A DNA stretch of 64,000 bases from Entamoeba invadens IP1 (GCF_000330505.1 NW_004191814.1:221695-285694); one strand, 5' to 3'. Shown: positions 1 through 10,954, counted from the first letter of the stretch. The notes: generated from the letters alone by a model not told the origin. Translations and numbers: made by a program.

Positions 1-1
1 A

Positions 2-3000
2 TTACTTCATCCAACACCAGACTATAATTCAATAGTCGAGATATTACACAGTGCATCCTCGTCACAGTTGTATCTCACTGAAAAGCTTCAACCGATCTTC
101 AAAGAAATTTTGAAGGGGATGGTAGTTGCAATTGACACAAAAGCGCTCACCGAGTCGAACGTGTTAGTGTTATTGACACCCATTTTATTATTCCTCAGCT
201 GTGATGTTGAATCTTTACACGCGTCGGCAACTAAAGTACTCATCTCGTCGTGGAAGAATTACTCCACCCTTGTCGAACAAATCGTCCAAGACATCTGTTT
301 GGCGTTTTCTACGTCAACTGCGCAACGATCAAAATCCGTTGCTCTTAAATTGGCAACGCCACTCACCGCTGCTTTGGTCCTCGCGTTGCAAGCAGACGGA
401 GAGTACAAAAAGTCGACAACCCTCGCAACGACGTTCATGAACAACTTCTTCGCAACACTCATTTCTAGCGCTCAACCAAGTCTTCTCGCAAATTTCTCGG
501 CAGATGTCATGTCACTTGCAACTACTCCGGCGTACCCGGCCGCTCTTATTTTATTTCAATTGCTCGTTAATGCAACACTGACTCAATTGGTCAAAGGGAA
601 ACTGCCACTTAGTGTGAAGTACGTCGCAATTGATTTCATTAGTCAAGTCGCGGCTTCGTTCCATTCAAAACAGACGAAAACGGACGATAAAATGCAAGAA
701 GTCTGCAACAGTTGCGGGAACGACTTTGTTCAAACTGAAGGCGTGGAATGGACGAACGTGCCGCAGGGAATGTGCGGGAAGTGCTACGTGAACGAACTTC
801 TCTCCGACTATTTCTCGAAACTGACGGGCAAAAAGCTCACTTCCATTTGGTATTTACGAGAGGCGGTCCTTGCTTTGGCCGCCAATTTAAATGTTTCTGG
901 GTACAAACTGTTGTGTGGACTATTTTTGGAGCAAATTAAGAACGACGAGAAGAGCAAAGAATGGGAGAAAAATGCGCTTGAAACGCAACTGGGGTGGGAG
1001 GATCCACAGAACCATTTTATTGTGTCGAGGGTGAATATTGGAGAGGTGTTGATACGGTTTGATGCGTTTGATGACAAACAATTTCTTGAGATAGTGATAC
1101 CGGAGTTTCCAAAAATACAGGAGATGTGTTTGAATTGCACATTGAAAATGATACAAGACAGTCAGGCGATGGTGAGAGCGAGAGGGTTAAAGGGGTTGGT
1201 GAGTATAATTAAAGTAACTCCGGATTTGGGGGACAAACCAATGATTCAGAACGTCATTGTGAACAGATTGAAAGACAAAAGTGCGACCGTTCGAGAGACT
1301 GCTCTTGATTTGGTTGCAATGAAACTTGGTGGGGAAGAGATTAATGAAGTTGTGGAACGACTGTTCGACGTGTCTGTGTTGGTGAGAAAGAAAGCCGTGA
1401 AACTAGTTTTAGTCAGAATTAAAGAAATGATATTTGAAAAGGACCCGCTTGCTTCTCCGTTGTTGAAAAGAATCTTTTTAATTGCGTCGCGACCGGACAG
1501 ACAAAATGACAGAGAAGAAGCCAAGAAAATTATTCGAGAAGTCTTTCTACCTCTTAATAACCTCAAAATTGATTTGTTGATCAATGTGGTGCAAACGGAA
1601 ATCACGGAAGCTGCGAATCAATTGATTGACACTTTGAATGATCAACAGAATGAAACGCTACAAAACTATTTGATCAGTCAACTTGGTTCGGAGAGTCTGA
1701 TTAAGGTATTGATGTTATTGAAATTGAGTGCAAAGGGAACTTCAAGTAAAATCCGGATCGCAAACAAAATGGGTGATTTGATGAGTTTTGTTTGTTTAGA
1801 CGATGACAAAGTGAAAGAAACGAATGCGGTGCTGGAGCTGATTTCATTGGTTGTGAGTCACATGAACGTAACAAAAAGCGACGAAATGGTGATGAAACGA
1901 CTTTCTTCGACGCTTCTGAATATGACATACAAAACAACGAATTTGACGATGTTGATATTGTTGGTGAAGTGTTTTATCGGCGTCGAGCTGAAGAAAAACG
2001 AAATTAACACCATTGGAGATTTCTGTGTCCAATACTTGAAACTGGCACTGAACGACTCCGTGAGACAACGTGCTTTGAATGTGTTGGCGGTCATCTTTAA
2101 AAACGTGGATTTGAGTGCGACAAACAGTCTGAAGAACTACTACCTCAACTCAAACAAACCGGTCGCAGTCGATTTGTTCAACACAATTTTGACGCTCAAA
2201 TCATCGACAAGCGCAGGGCTGATTTGCCAGATGAACACAATTTTTAGCTTACTCCAGCAATATCCGGGCTTGTATATCCACTACGAGACAATCAAAAATT
2301 ACTTTTCGATATACATCACAAAGACACTCTCTTCGGGAAACGAACAATTGGCGATCTCAACTTTATCGTTGTTGTTTGAGTTGTTTGAAGCTGAAACCAC
2401 AGACGACTTGAGCGCGCTTCAAACAACGTTGGCGCAAACGCATACAAAGGAATTACTTCCATTACTGACTTCACAAAGCGCGAGCGTCCGATTCAAAGCG
2501 TTAGTCTTGGCCAGTTCGATAATTAAGAAGGGTCTTATCAACCCAATTCAGATTTTGTCTGCATTGATCGGACTTGTCACGGACAAAACGCAACTTACGT
2601 CCACAAACGCGATTTCGTTGTTAAGACTTTTGAATGAGAAAAGCAGTTCGTTGATTCAATGCCGATTTGTGGAAGGGTCGCAAATGGGGTTCAAGCTGAG
2701 AGGAGAAGAGCGAAGTCTTATGCGAATACCACACCCACTGAGTTCTGTTTATCTGCTCTTTTCATTGAACCAGAGAAAAGCAGTTTTGACGAGTTTGGTT
2801 CAGAAGTTCAGTGACACAGTCGAAGAGGGAGTTTCGGAGGATGGGGTGTATGAGAACTTGTTCCTGTTGGAGGTTGTCTGTTTACTGCAATACACCAAGT
2901 CAACTGAAGTCATGATTGTGCTCCAGCCGCTTAAGAAGATTGCTGCGGTATCTTTGCCGGATATACGAGGATCGATGAAGAAAAGGATGAAAAGCCAAAA

Positions 3001-3277
3001 TGTGAAAACGACGTCGATTGCGCAGTTAATTGTTTGTGTCTATGCCACGATGGTTGCAAACTTTTTGGGGAGTTATTATAATGTGAACGAAGAGGGAAAT
3101 GCTGAGAACTTGACCACTTCAGTCAGCGATTTACAAGACAACCAACACCCATTTGTTGTTGCTGGGTTTAAGTATATAGACAAAATCATGAGCGACTTTG
3201 ATGCTTTAAAGGCATTTTGGAAGTACTCGAGACAAGTGATGGATGGGGAATACGAGAACTTTACGCTTCAAAATTGA
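2..3277 (+). CDS. SCC2: Scc2/Nipped-B (NIPBL)-like cohesin loader, 5' end cut by window
   Basis: The frame is open from base 2, so the gene begins outside the window and 1091 residues are visible. The protein is an all-helical HEAT-repeat protein. HEAT-like helices with the signatures DKSATVRETALDL (around base 1280) and DVSVLVRKKAVKL (around base 1370) match the hook region of Scc2/NIPBL, and YLLFSLNQRKAVLTSLVQ near base 2750 matches the conserved Scc2 C-terminal domain. Known role of the family: with Scc4 it loads cohesin on chromatin and stimulates its ATPase in the nucleus. A CxxC...CxxC pair (CNSCG and CGKC, bases 700-785) could form a small zinc ribbon; some plant and fly Scc2 proteins carry a PHD finger, so this position deserves attention. 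Assignment is by motif recognition only; another HEAT protein is possible. Confidence 0.7.
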   Translation, partial: LLHPTPDYNSIVEILHSASSSQLYLTEKLQPIFKEILKGMVVAIDTKALTESNVLVLLTPILLFLSCDVESLHASATKVLISSWKNYSTLVEQIVQDICLAFSTSTAQRSKSVALKLATPLTAALVLALQADGEYKKSTTLATTFMNNFFATLISSAQPSLLANFSADVMSLATTPAYPAALILFQLLVNATLTQLVKGKLPLSVKYVAIDFISQVAASFHSKQTKTDDKMQEVCNSCGNDFVQTEGVEWTNVPQGMCGKCYVNELLSDYFSKLTGKKLTSIWYLREAVLALAANLNVSGYKLLCGLFLEQIKNDEKSKEWEKNALETQLGWEDPQNHFIVSRVNIGEVLIRFDAFDDKQFLEIVIPEFPKIQEMCLNCTLKMIQDSQAMVRARGLKGLVSIIKVTPDLGDKPMIQNVIVNRLKDKSATVRETALDLVAMKLGGEEINEVVERLFDVSVLVRKKAVKLVLVRIKEMIFEKDPLASPLLKRIFLIASRPDRQNDREEAKKIIREVFLPLNNLKIDLLINVVQTEITEAANQLIDTLNDQQNETLQNYLISQLGSESLIKVLMLLKLSAKGTSSKIRIANKMGDLMSFVCLDDDKVKETNAVLELISLVVSHMNVTKSDEMVMKRLSSTLLNMTYKTTNLTMLILLVKCFIGVELKKNEINTIGDFCVQYLKLALNDSVRQRALNVLAVIFKNVDLSATNSLKNYYLNSNKPVAVDLFNTILTLKSSTSAGLICQMNTIFSLLQQYPGLYIHYETIKNYFSIYITKTLSSGNEQLAISTLSLLFELFEAETTDDLSALQTTLAQTHTKELLPLLTSQSASVRFKALVLASSIIKKGLINPIQILSALIGLVTDKTQLTSTNAISLLRLLNEKSSSLIQCRFVEGSQMGFKLRGEERSLMRIPHPLSSVYLLFSLNQRKAVLTSLVQKFSDTVEEGVSEDGVYENLFLLEVVCLLQYTKSTEVMIVLQPLKKIAAVSLPDIRGSMKKRMKSQNVKTTSIAQLIVCVYATMVANFLGSYYNVNEEGNAENLTTSVSDLQDNQHPFVVAGFKYIDKIMSDFDALKAFWKYSRQVMDGEYENFTLQN

Positions 3278-3334
3278 TTTAATTTATGTGAGTTTTATTA
3301 TGGAAGAACACATTCAACAATGTGAAAGGATAAA

Positions 3335-3628
3335 TTAGCAAGCAGAAAGCTTGGCGCAAATAGCTGACGGATCGACCTTGTTCTCGATCAATTGGATGAG
3401 CTTGTCAACACCAAAGTCGAGGATTTTAGTGCAAAGAGAAGCGACAAATCCAGACACCTTGTCACAAAGGGTGTCAACGTATTCTTTCACTTTGTCAGCA
3501 CCTTTGGTGGTCAAGAGAGATTCCAAAGTGTTGATCAAACTTGTGCACATATTACATAGGAATCCACCTTGACGTGAAGTGAATGCAAAAGCAACAGCAA
3601 TGAACAAAACAAAGACGACGAATTTCAT
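3335..3628 (-). CDS. Amoebapore-type saposin-like pore-forming peptide precursor
   Basis: The 97-residue precursor has a hydrophobic signal peptide (residues 1 to about 18-20) and one saposin-B domain of about 77 residues. Six cysteines at 25, 28, 55, 66, 91 and 97 have the saposin spacing that gives three disulfides. The family (amoebapores A-C) is stored in amoeba granules and permeabilises membranes of ingested bacteria and target cells at acid pH. The region TTKGADKVK and the helix DFGVDKLIQLIE strongly resemble amoebapore A. The residue two before the last cysteine region is serine, not histidine: the C-terminus reads LSAC, so the histidine that controls pH-dependent dimerisation in amoebapore A is absent. 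The gene is intact, convergent with the Scc2-like gene (57 bp apart), and has a cruciform-capable inverted repeat about 60-90 bp upstream. Confidence 0.9.
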   Translation of the reverse strand: MKFVVFVLFIAVAFAFTSRQGGFLCNMCTSLINTLESLLTTKGADKVKEYVDTLCDKVSGFVASLCTKILDFGVDKLIQLIENKVDPSAICAKLSAC

Positions 3629-3674
3629 TTCACAAGAATGATTTAATAGATGTGATTTATAAGTAAAGTATTAT

Positions 3675-3719
3675 TATTAGATAGTATTGAACAGGCGAGA
3701 CAGCCTGTTCTGTCTAATA
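3675..3719. repeat. Two-tier inverted repeat upstream of amoebapore gene
   Basis: Outer arms TATTAGA (3675-3681) and TCTAATA (3713-3719) enclose perfect 8-base inner arms GAACAGGC (3689-3696) and GCCTGTTC (3703-3710) around a 6-base loop. It is the only GC-containing structure in this AT-rich spacer and lies 47-91 bp upstream of the amoebapore start codon, where promoter elements sit in this genus. It also contains GAAC on the plus strand and GAAC in the reverse arm, the core of the Entamoeba GAAC promoter element. A regulatory role is an inference. Confidence 0.5.
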
Positions 3720-4063
3720 GTATCGAAAAAACAATCTGTTGGGTTCTTTGGGTTGAATGGTAAAAGAACTATTACAATATAATATAAAAGTAGTATATTT
3801 TATTAATGAAATTTTATACTAACTAAATTAATGGTAAACGAAAAAAAATATTTGTTTAAAAAAAACAAAAATAGTTTTGTTAATTATATAATTAATTATT
3901 AAGTATTATAACTAATTAATAGAACTAAAATAGTTTCATTTAATAAAAAAATAACCAATTAATCTATAATATTACTAAACTGATTACTATAAAATGAATT
4001 ATACATGAATCTAATGATTACTAATAAAAGAACCATAAAACTTAACCAAGACAATACATCAAA
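3720..4063. other. AT-rich spacer
   Basis: About 340 bases of A/T-run sequence between the amoebapore promoter and the 3' end of the ankyrin-RapGAP gene. No open frame, repeat or RNA gene was recognised. Confidence 0.6.
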
Positions 4064-6594
4064 TTAACATTTTGCGTTCAAGCAAATAGATTCGAGTTGT
4101 GTTTGTCTGTAAGTGAGTTTCTTTCCTCTGAACCAGTCTGTTCTGAGAGAAGCTCTTTCTGCGTTAATAATTTTAGCGATAATGAAGTCGTGTAAAGCGC
4201 TTTCGAAGATATACTTTTCCTTCATAATGAAAGGAGGTACAGGGATGACGTCATTCTTTACGCACAAGTTAATATCATACTTTGGAGTATTAGAATATGG
4301 TTGGTCCAAATCGTACCCAACAATGAGGAAAGCGTGGTTAGTTGGTGATGTGAACGACGTGATATCAATTGGTTCTTGTATTCCATTGTACTCTTTAAAT
4401 ATGACAACGACAATATCATTTTGTATCAACTTTCTCTTGTCTTGTACTCCAACACTTTTCCCATTTACATTCATCAGCGTACTTACATGGAACGCTACTT
4501 GAATCTCATTATTTGAGAATGTCGTTGTTAAAGTCTCTGCACCGTAATTCCCATTTTCCAACCCTCCAAGGTATCCAACATATCCTTTCACACTCACTAC
4601 ATCTCCCAGCAATTTCAAAAATTGCATATAAAAAGGACTTCCCTCAGTGTTATTATAAAACTGATTCTCTGTGATCTGTCCCATCGCTCCATACAAAACT
4701 CCAACTTTAACCGCATTATGAACCCCACTCCCTTCAAACTTACACAGTGCGGAATATATCTGCCGACTTTGAATCGGACTCGGAGTCTTCCCGACAAACC
4801 CAGCTTCACTCAAAATTTGACTGTCGGGTGTGAGGATCGGATACTCCCGCCGTAAGTCCCCACGTTTCGACCAGATGATCACTTTCCGTTTCTTCTCTTT
4901 CTCACAGCCGTCGACTTCATTCCGCTCCTTCTTCACTTTATCAAGGAAAGTCGTGTTCTTTGGAAGCCCGTCGGTGATCGAGACCACTTTAATCCCTGTC
5001 GGAAGTGCTATGATGTAGTTGACATGCTTCTTCTGGTCAAAATGCTTCTCGTAATATCTGATCGCAAGCGACGCGTCGTGTGTGTTGTAACACTTCAACT
5101 CTTCACTTGTGCTTGTACAGCATGTGTAGAAGTTCTCAAGGTGATACCCTATAGGCAATGTCGCGATGTCAACTAACGCGACTTTGTCGGGGTTCACGGC
5201 AGTGAGCCACTTCTCTTCGGGGTATGTGACAGTGACAAAGCTTTTTTGCATCTTTTCGATTTGTTGTTGACTCAAAAACGGCTGTAAAAAGCACGAATGG
5301 AGTATTTCGTTGAGTTCCCGTGTAAATTTGTGTTCCTCAGCAATTTCAAAGATCGTCTTCCCATAGAACTTTAAATTGGTCTTTGCGTTGTATTGTAACA
5401 ACACACGTACTGCCTGAGAATTGTTCCGCTTAACTGCACAATAGAGAGGGTAATCCCCACTCATTGTTTGAGTATTCACATCAGCTCCCCGAGAACAGAG
5501 TAACTCGAGGGCTTCAATATTAAGTGACGCATTACACAAACAGTTCAGTGCAGAATCTCCCTTCGAAGAAACTTCATTCAAAAATTCGAAGTTATTTGCA
5601 TCGCTCGATAAGACTTTGCGCAATATCGGCAACAACTTTCCGATATCCATTTGTCGACATAAGTAGTGCAATGGTGTGCGATATTGGACATTTTTCAGTT
5701 TCACGTCTCCGCCCTTTTCAATTAACAGTTCCACTAACTTCACGTTACACTGCTGTTTCCCTAAAGCAACGTGTAAAGGCGTATATCGGAATTTATCACC
5801 GGCATTTGGATAAGCGCCTTTCTCAAGTAACCACATCGCCATATCTACAAATCCATGTTCGACAACATAGTGGAGAAGTGTTTTGCCATTTTCATCGCAA
5901 TCGTTTGCACCATATTTTCTGACATAAGCCATCATCGGTTGTTCCGTCTGTGCTATTGTCACCGAATTTCCTTGGAACAGTTGTGTCATCTCAGTAAACT
6001 CTTTACGAGTCCCTTGGAGCGGCATATACGCAAACCAAAAGATCATCGCGCCTTTGTCGCAGACTTCTTTGAGATGGACAGTGAACCCGTCATATGATTT
6101 CTATGGCGTGAATGTGTTTCTATTACAATAGTAAAAACAATTAATAATTATAATATTTACTATTCTACTTATAATAAACTAATAAAGAACCAAACATTAA
6201 TTTGTGAGTCAGGGACACGAATAGATGTGGGGTGTGTTGAGACTAAGTATGTATACAAATTGGGGACCGCACTAAAGATTTTCGGGAAGAGTACAGAATA
6301 CTTCAATTGACCATTTGAAGGGTCGACAACACCACTTTCAAACTGTTCTCCACATAACGGAAATTGGAGGGAAAAAGTATGGAATTCCTTCATAAAATTC
6401 GACCGTGAAAGATCTTCTAAGTCACACTTCTCTTTGCGAAGCTTTTGGACCTCATGCTTTAATCGATCAATTTCACTCACTTCTAAGACTTCAACTATTT
6501 CCTTTTGATCAGGAGTCGCCTGTGGAGTATATAAGATCTCTTGAATCATGTCGAGGGGCGAGTTTAAATGGGGAGTCCCATCGTTTGCTCGCAT
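4064..6594 (-). CDS. Ankyrin-repeat Rap/Ran-GAP domain protein (two exons)
   Basis: Exon 1 is 6594-6196 and exon 2 is 6100-4064; the 95-nt intron runs GTTTGG...TAG and both ends are phase 0, giving 811 residues. Unspliced, exon 2 would appear to start at an internal Met (6046) and exon 1 would end in intron-coded residues. Residues about 45-70 form a short charged coiled coil; residues 195-400 hold about five ankyrin repeats (GKTLLHYVVEHG, YTPLHVALGK, YRTPLHYLC, GDYPLYCAVKR); residues about 596-790 match the RapGAP fold: KVGVLY, SPFYMQFLKLLGD, a GYxGGL segment, FHVST, QNDIVVVIF with the catalytic Asn-thumb at about 694, HAFLIVG and LHDFIIAKIINAERASL. Expected role: GTPase activation on Rap/Ran-like or Rheb-like small GTPases, with ankyrins recruiting a partner. 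Confidence 0.85.
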
Positions 6595-7594
6595 TTTGTT
6601 TGTCTAAGTTTCAAGAGATCTTTTGAAGATTTCGGTAGGGAATTAACACCTTTATAATTATACAAGTCGAATAAAGATAATATATTATACCATCTTTATT
6701 CAATTTTATTGAATAAAATAACACCCCTTTTTTCTGCAGTTCATTGTGTTACTTTTTGTTGTAAAATAAGACTCTTCTTGGTTTTGTTATTTAATAGTAT
6801 GATTTAATTATATTTGAACTAATGTTCAAGTGAATTTGATCCTCTAATTTATTAATTCTTTTATTACAAATATTAATATATTTCTTATATTTGATTGTTT
6901 GAAAATTGTACTATAATTTTTAATTTTTTTTCTCATTAGATTGTTATTATTCAAAACATTTATTTTGGAAAAAATTATTTTTCAACAGTTATAATATTAT
7001 TATAATTGTTTTTTCAACAAAAATTAACAATTATTTTTGTTTGAAAAATAATTTAATTAACACTTTAAACAACATTGAACAAAATTCAAGTGGTCTAAAA
7101 ATCGGGAAATTATGAGTTTATTAAATAAATATTCGTTTTTTAGAGTTTATATTATGTGCATAAACAATACACAAGCTAAAAAAGGAAAATCATCAAAAAT
7201 TTGATTAATATCCCTGTAAAAACAGGCCAAAACAAAAATAAGGGTGTTATTTTAAGTGTTAAAACCAACAATAGTTTTAATAATATATGTGTTAGAGAAT
7301 AATTAATCAAACTAAAAAAATAAAACTATAATTCATAATAAATATAAATTAAAAAAATAATTAAAAACTTTAGTAATAATAAATAACATCAATAGTAGTT
7401 AAGGGAGATATATTTTATTAATAAATAATATATTATTAATTATTATTATTAAACTAAAATAATAATGTAATACTAATAAAAATTATTAATTATAAATTAA
7501 TCATACAACTCATTTATTAAAATGTTATAATAAAATTATTATAATAAATAGTAAAGCAATGAGAGTATTAAACAAATGAACCACAAAAGTCTTC
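6595..7594. other. AT-rich spacer with a TCGGGAAAT copy
   Basis: One kilobase of strongly AT-rich DNA upstream of the ankyrin-RapGAP gene and downstream of the P5A ATPase gene. No gene was recognised. It contains one copy of a TCGGGAAAT motif at 7102-7110 that recurs in other spacers of the window. Confidence 0.6.
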
Positions 7595-10500
7595 TTACTG
7601 ATTGAATTTGCAGAAGTACCTCAGTGCTCTTTCTCCACCAAAGCATAAAACGATATCTGCAGCTATAAGTCCGATGATATGATACTTCAAATCGTCTGTT
7701 GGGAATTTGACCATTCCAAAAAGGGTGTTAAGTTCAGGGACGATCTCAAGAGCAAGTACAACGATGATACTAAATATTGCCAACAACGAATATAACAGTG
7801 GCTTGTACTCTGTGATATTCTTTCTATACGGTTCTCCGACGTAGTTAACTGCGAATGTTGTTGCGTTGATGACATTTGACACCAAGAAGATGATAGAGTT
7901 AACTATGGTCGGTTTGAACTCTTCGTCTTCTTCTGGTATTTTGTAATCACTCCCAGCAGCTTCTTTCGCCCATTTAAGAGCGAGTTGGATAACAATAAAG
8001 TGGACGACTGCTTGGAAGATTACTGCGGAGACATGGAACACCGCAAAGATGTTCTTTGTTGGTTTTGACTTGCTCAACTTATCGAGTGGCATAGTGTTCG
8101 ACAACATCAAGAAACAGATTGACAGTAAGATCCCTGAGACAGTCATTTGGATATCGGAATTTTTCACACGTTCAAGTTTTAATACTGACAAGTCGTAGGC
8201 ACTAATTAAACAGTTCAACGCCAATATTCTGAACATTTGTTGTGTCGTAACTAATGTGCATCTGCCTTGTTTTAAGACTTGAGCAACAGGGGAGATCTCA
8301 ATTGATTTACAACTGAATGGAGATGCCATTGAAGCGTCGCCAAATTTAGGCACTGAAGACTCATCATCGGGGATCCCTTCCATCATCTTCACTAATTGTT
8401 CCTTTAAGAACGCTTGTTTCTCCGCAGGGGTCATTCGCCGTCGTCGTTCAATTTCTTCACGACTCAGTTGCGTGACTGCTGGGCGTGTTGGCATTGGGAC
8501 CAATCCCAATTTGATCGCATCAGCTTCTTTCTTTTCTTTCTCTGATGGTAAAGTGTTTAAGATCGCTACACCCACATCAGCACATTTCAAAGCTCCAACA
8601 TCGTTGGTACCATCTCCACACATCAACACTATTTGATTCGACGATTTCATCACAGAAACTACTTCTTCCTTTTGATTTGGTGTAACTCGTGCAAACACCT
8701 TCGTTTGTTTAATAAGTGCTGAACTGATCAGTGGACTCGCAGTGAGAATATATGAAAGCGCCTCACCACTGAGACAAATCTCATAACTCAATAGACTTTC
8801 CGGCAATTTCGAGATGTCAAATTCCTCAAGCTCAACACCTTCCATATCACACCACACCCACTTCTCATTCTCTTTTGTTAATACCATCTTTGATTTGGAA
8901 ATGATCTCGAGCTCCTCTGCAACGTGTGCTGCGGTATATACACTGTCGCCAGTAATCATCACAACATCGTGGCCACTCTCTTTCAGTACTTTAATATTCT
9001 CTTTACTCTCTTTCTTCAATGGCGATGTAAACAAAATGAACCCCCCAAAGATAAGATCCTTTTCAACGTCTTCTCGAACGTACTTCCCGCTCTTCCGCTC
9101 AACATTTTTGTACCCAAACGCTAACACTCTCATACCCTGTAACGTGAAAAAGCGATTAATGTTATCGTAGTGATGTGGAATATCAACGAATCGGTCTTTC
9201 AGTATCTCCGGAGCGCCTTTGGCAAACGCCACATATGTTCGAGTGTTACTCTGGAAATTGAAGATCGATGCAACAACGGACATCCTCTTTAACATCGATG
9301 AGAAAGGGAAGCGTTGGACTGTTTCTATCTGCTGGCTTGTTTTTTTAACTGGGCAGAATTTGTTTTCAGCGTTCAAATTCCACTTTGAAAATTCAAGGGC
9401 GGCTTTCTCCGCAGGGTCTCCAATGATCTTCCCGTCACGCATTCGCGACAGGGAGTTGCACGCCACAATCACTTGTAACTTCTCAATAGGAATTTTAGAA
9501 AAGTCCGTTTGGAGTTCGAATGGATCTGTTCCAAATCCCGCAACTCCGGCTACACTGACTTCGTCCGATGTTAATGTCCCCGTCTTATCAAATGCGCAGA
9601 CATCAACAGACCCTGCAAATGGTATTCTGAAAGGTTCTGTGCAAAAGATGAATTGTTTCTTGAGGGATACAAGTGAGTAGTTAATCGCGTTAGTTAATTC
9701 CATTGGAAGTTCTGGAGGAACGACATTTGTAATGATTAACACACATGACAGTACCAATTTCCAGAAGTCTTTTCCTTTGACAATCCCATCATAAAAGACA
9801 TATCCAGACGCTAGAATAGCAAAGACTAATAAGAACAAGATCACTACTAAACTCTCAAGGTTGTTCGCACTCTTCCTCTCCGAACTCGAGATGATTGTCC
9901 TCAACAACTTGCCTTGAGCAGTTTGAAATCCTGTATGAATAACATACCCATAACAATTCTCGTCTTGTAAGATATCAGTCCCACCAAAGAGAATGTGATG
10001 TTTGTGCGTCTCTAAATCAAGAACATCGTTCTCCGTCTTAGAATCAATTATTGTGGAAAGAGCCTCACGCATATGTGGTGTACTTTCCCCAGTCAAGATG
10101 GCTTCATTGACAACACACATCCCTTCCACTATCACACAGTCCGCTATAGCCTTTCCACTTGTGATTTCAATGATATCTCCCGGGTAGATGTGATCACTGT
10201 CTACCGTCTTCTTATCACCATCTCGATACACTTTGTGCTTTGTTGGCTCCATCGCGGCCATTGCCCGGAAATTGCCGTAATTCTTCATTCGCGTGAATGT
10301 CGTCATCCCTTCAAAGACAAAGAGCATGACGAGCATCATAAAGGCGAAGATCGGCATGTCGTCCAGCATCCACAAAACACTACAAAAGACTTGGAATGCA
10401 AAAAAGGGTTGGACTATTTGTTCTTTATACAACTCCATGAAACTTGGAATAGGAATCGTGCACTTATTAAGTCCGTAGTATTCATTCTTTTCTTCCGCAA

Positions 10501-10954
10501 CGGCAGAGGTCAGACTTTGTGACATGGTGTACTCCTTCAGCATGTTCTTGTTTGGGTACTCGAGGGGGAAGAATGCGTTCTTCGTTGGGTTGTAGATGTA
10601 TTTCTTGAAGCTAAAGAAGACGGAAATGCTCTGTTCTGTTTTGATTAATGTGGTCAAACAGTTCTCCGTCTTCGTTTTGTAGTACGCGTGAGTCGCTTGG
10701 TCGACTGTAGCGACTGGATTGTAGTTGATTCGGATATTAAATTTGGTTGACCATTCCGTGTTGAGGTACAAGAGGACATGGAAGACTAATACAACAAACA
10801 ACAGAACAATGGACGCCGTCGAAAATGTTGATTCAATATAGATACCAACAGCAGCTGCTAAGACATACAAAGAAGCAAAAGGGTATCCTATTATAGTCTG
10901 TTTAGGATCTTTTTTAGTGTATAACAATGGTTTGATCCCCTCGTACTCTGACAT
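7595..10954 (-). CDS. SPF1: P5A-type P-type ATPase (Spf1/ATP13A1-like)
   Basis: The 1119-residue protein has the full P-type ATPase set: LTGES actuator loop (287-291), PPELPMEL in the membrane helix before the P domain (413-420), phosphorylation site DKTGTLT with Asp456, TGDSVYTA, and hinge GDGTNDVGALK. PPELPMEL followed by CTEPFRIPFAG is diagnostic of the P5A subgroup. Known role: an ER ATPase that removes mis-inserted tail-anchored or signal-anchored helices from the ER membrane and supports ER homeostasis. Several hydrophobic segments flank the catalytic domains, including two near the N-terminus (25-65), typical of P5A. Length is normal for the family. The start codon at 10954 is an ATG followed by an acidic N-terminus. 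No intron is needed. Confidence 0.93.
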   Translation of the reverse strand: MSEYEGIKPLLYTKKDPKQTIIGYPFASLYVLAAAVGIYIESTFSTASIVLLFVVLVFHVLLYLNTEWSTKFNIRINYNPVATVDQATHAYYKTKTENCLTTLIKTEQSISVFFSFKKYIYNPTKNAFFPLEYPNKNMLKEYTMSQSLTSAVAEEKNEYYGLNKCTIPIPSFMELYKEQIVQPFFAFQVFCSVLWMLDDMPIFAFMMLVMLFVFEGMTTFTRMKNYGNFRAMAAMEPTKHKVYRDGDKKTVDSDHIYPGDIIEITSGKAIADCVIVEGMCVVNEAILTGESTPHMREALSTIIDSKTENDVLDLETHKHHILFGGTDILQDENCYGYVIHTGFQTAQGKLLRTIISSSERKSANNLESLVVILFLLVFAILASGYVFYDGIVKGKDFWKLVLSCVLIITNVVPPELPMELTNAINYSLVSLKKQFIFCTEPFRIPFAGSVDVCAFDKTGTLTSDEVSVAGVAGFGTDPFELQTDFSKIPIEKLQVIVACNSLSRMRDGKIIGDPAEKAALEFSKWNLNAENKFCPVKKTSQQIETVQRFPFSSMLKRMSVVASIFNFQSNTRTYVAFAKGAPEILKDRFVDIPHHYDNINRFFTLQGMRVLAFGYKNVERKSGKYVREDVEKDLIFGGFILFTSPLKKESKENIKVLKESGHDVVMITGDSVYTAAHVAEELEIISKSKMVLTKENEKWVWCDMEGVELEEFDISKLPESLLSYEICLSGEALSYILTASPLISSALIKQTKVFARVTPNQKEEVVSVMKSSNQIVLMCGDGTNDVGALKCADVGVAILNTLPSEKEKKEADAIKLGLVPMPTRPAVTQLSREEIERRRRMTPAEKQAFLKEQLVKMMEGIPDDESSVPKFGDASMASPFSCKSIEISPVAQVLKQGRCTLVTTQQMFRILALNCLISAYDLSVLKLERVKNSDIQMTVSGILLSICFLMLSNTMPLDKLSKSKPTKNIFAVFHVSAVIFQAVVHFIVIQLALKWAKEAAGSDYKIPEEDEEFKPTIVNSIIFLVSNVINATTFAVNYVGEPYRKNITEYKPLLYSLLAIFSIIVVLALEIVPELNTLFGMVKFPTDDLKYHIIGLIAADIVLCFGGERALRYFCKFNQ

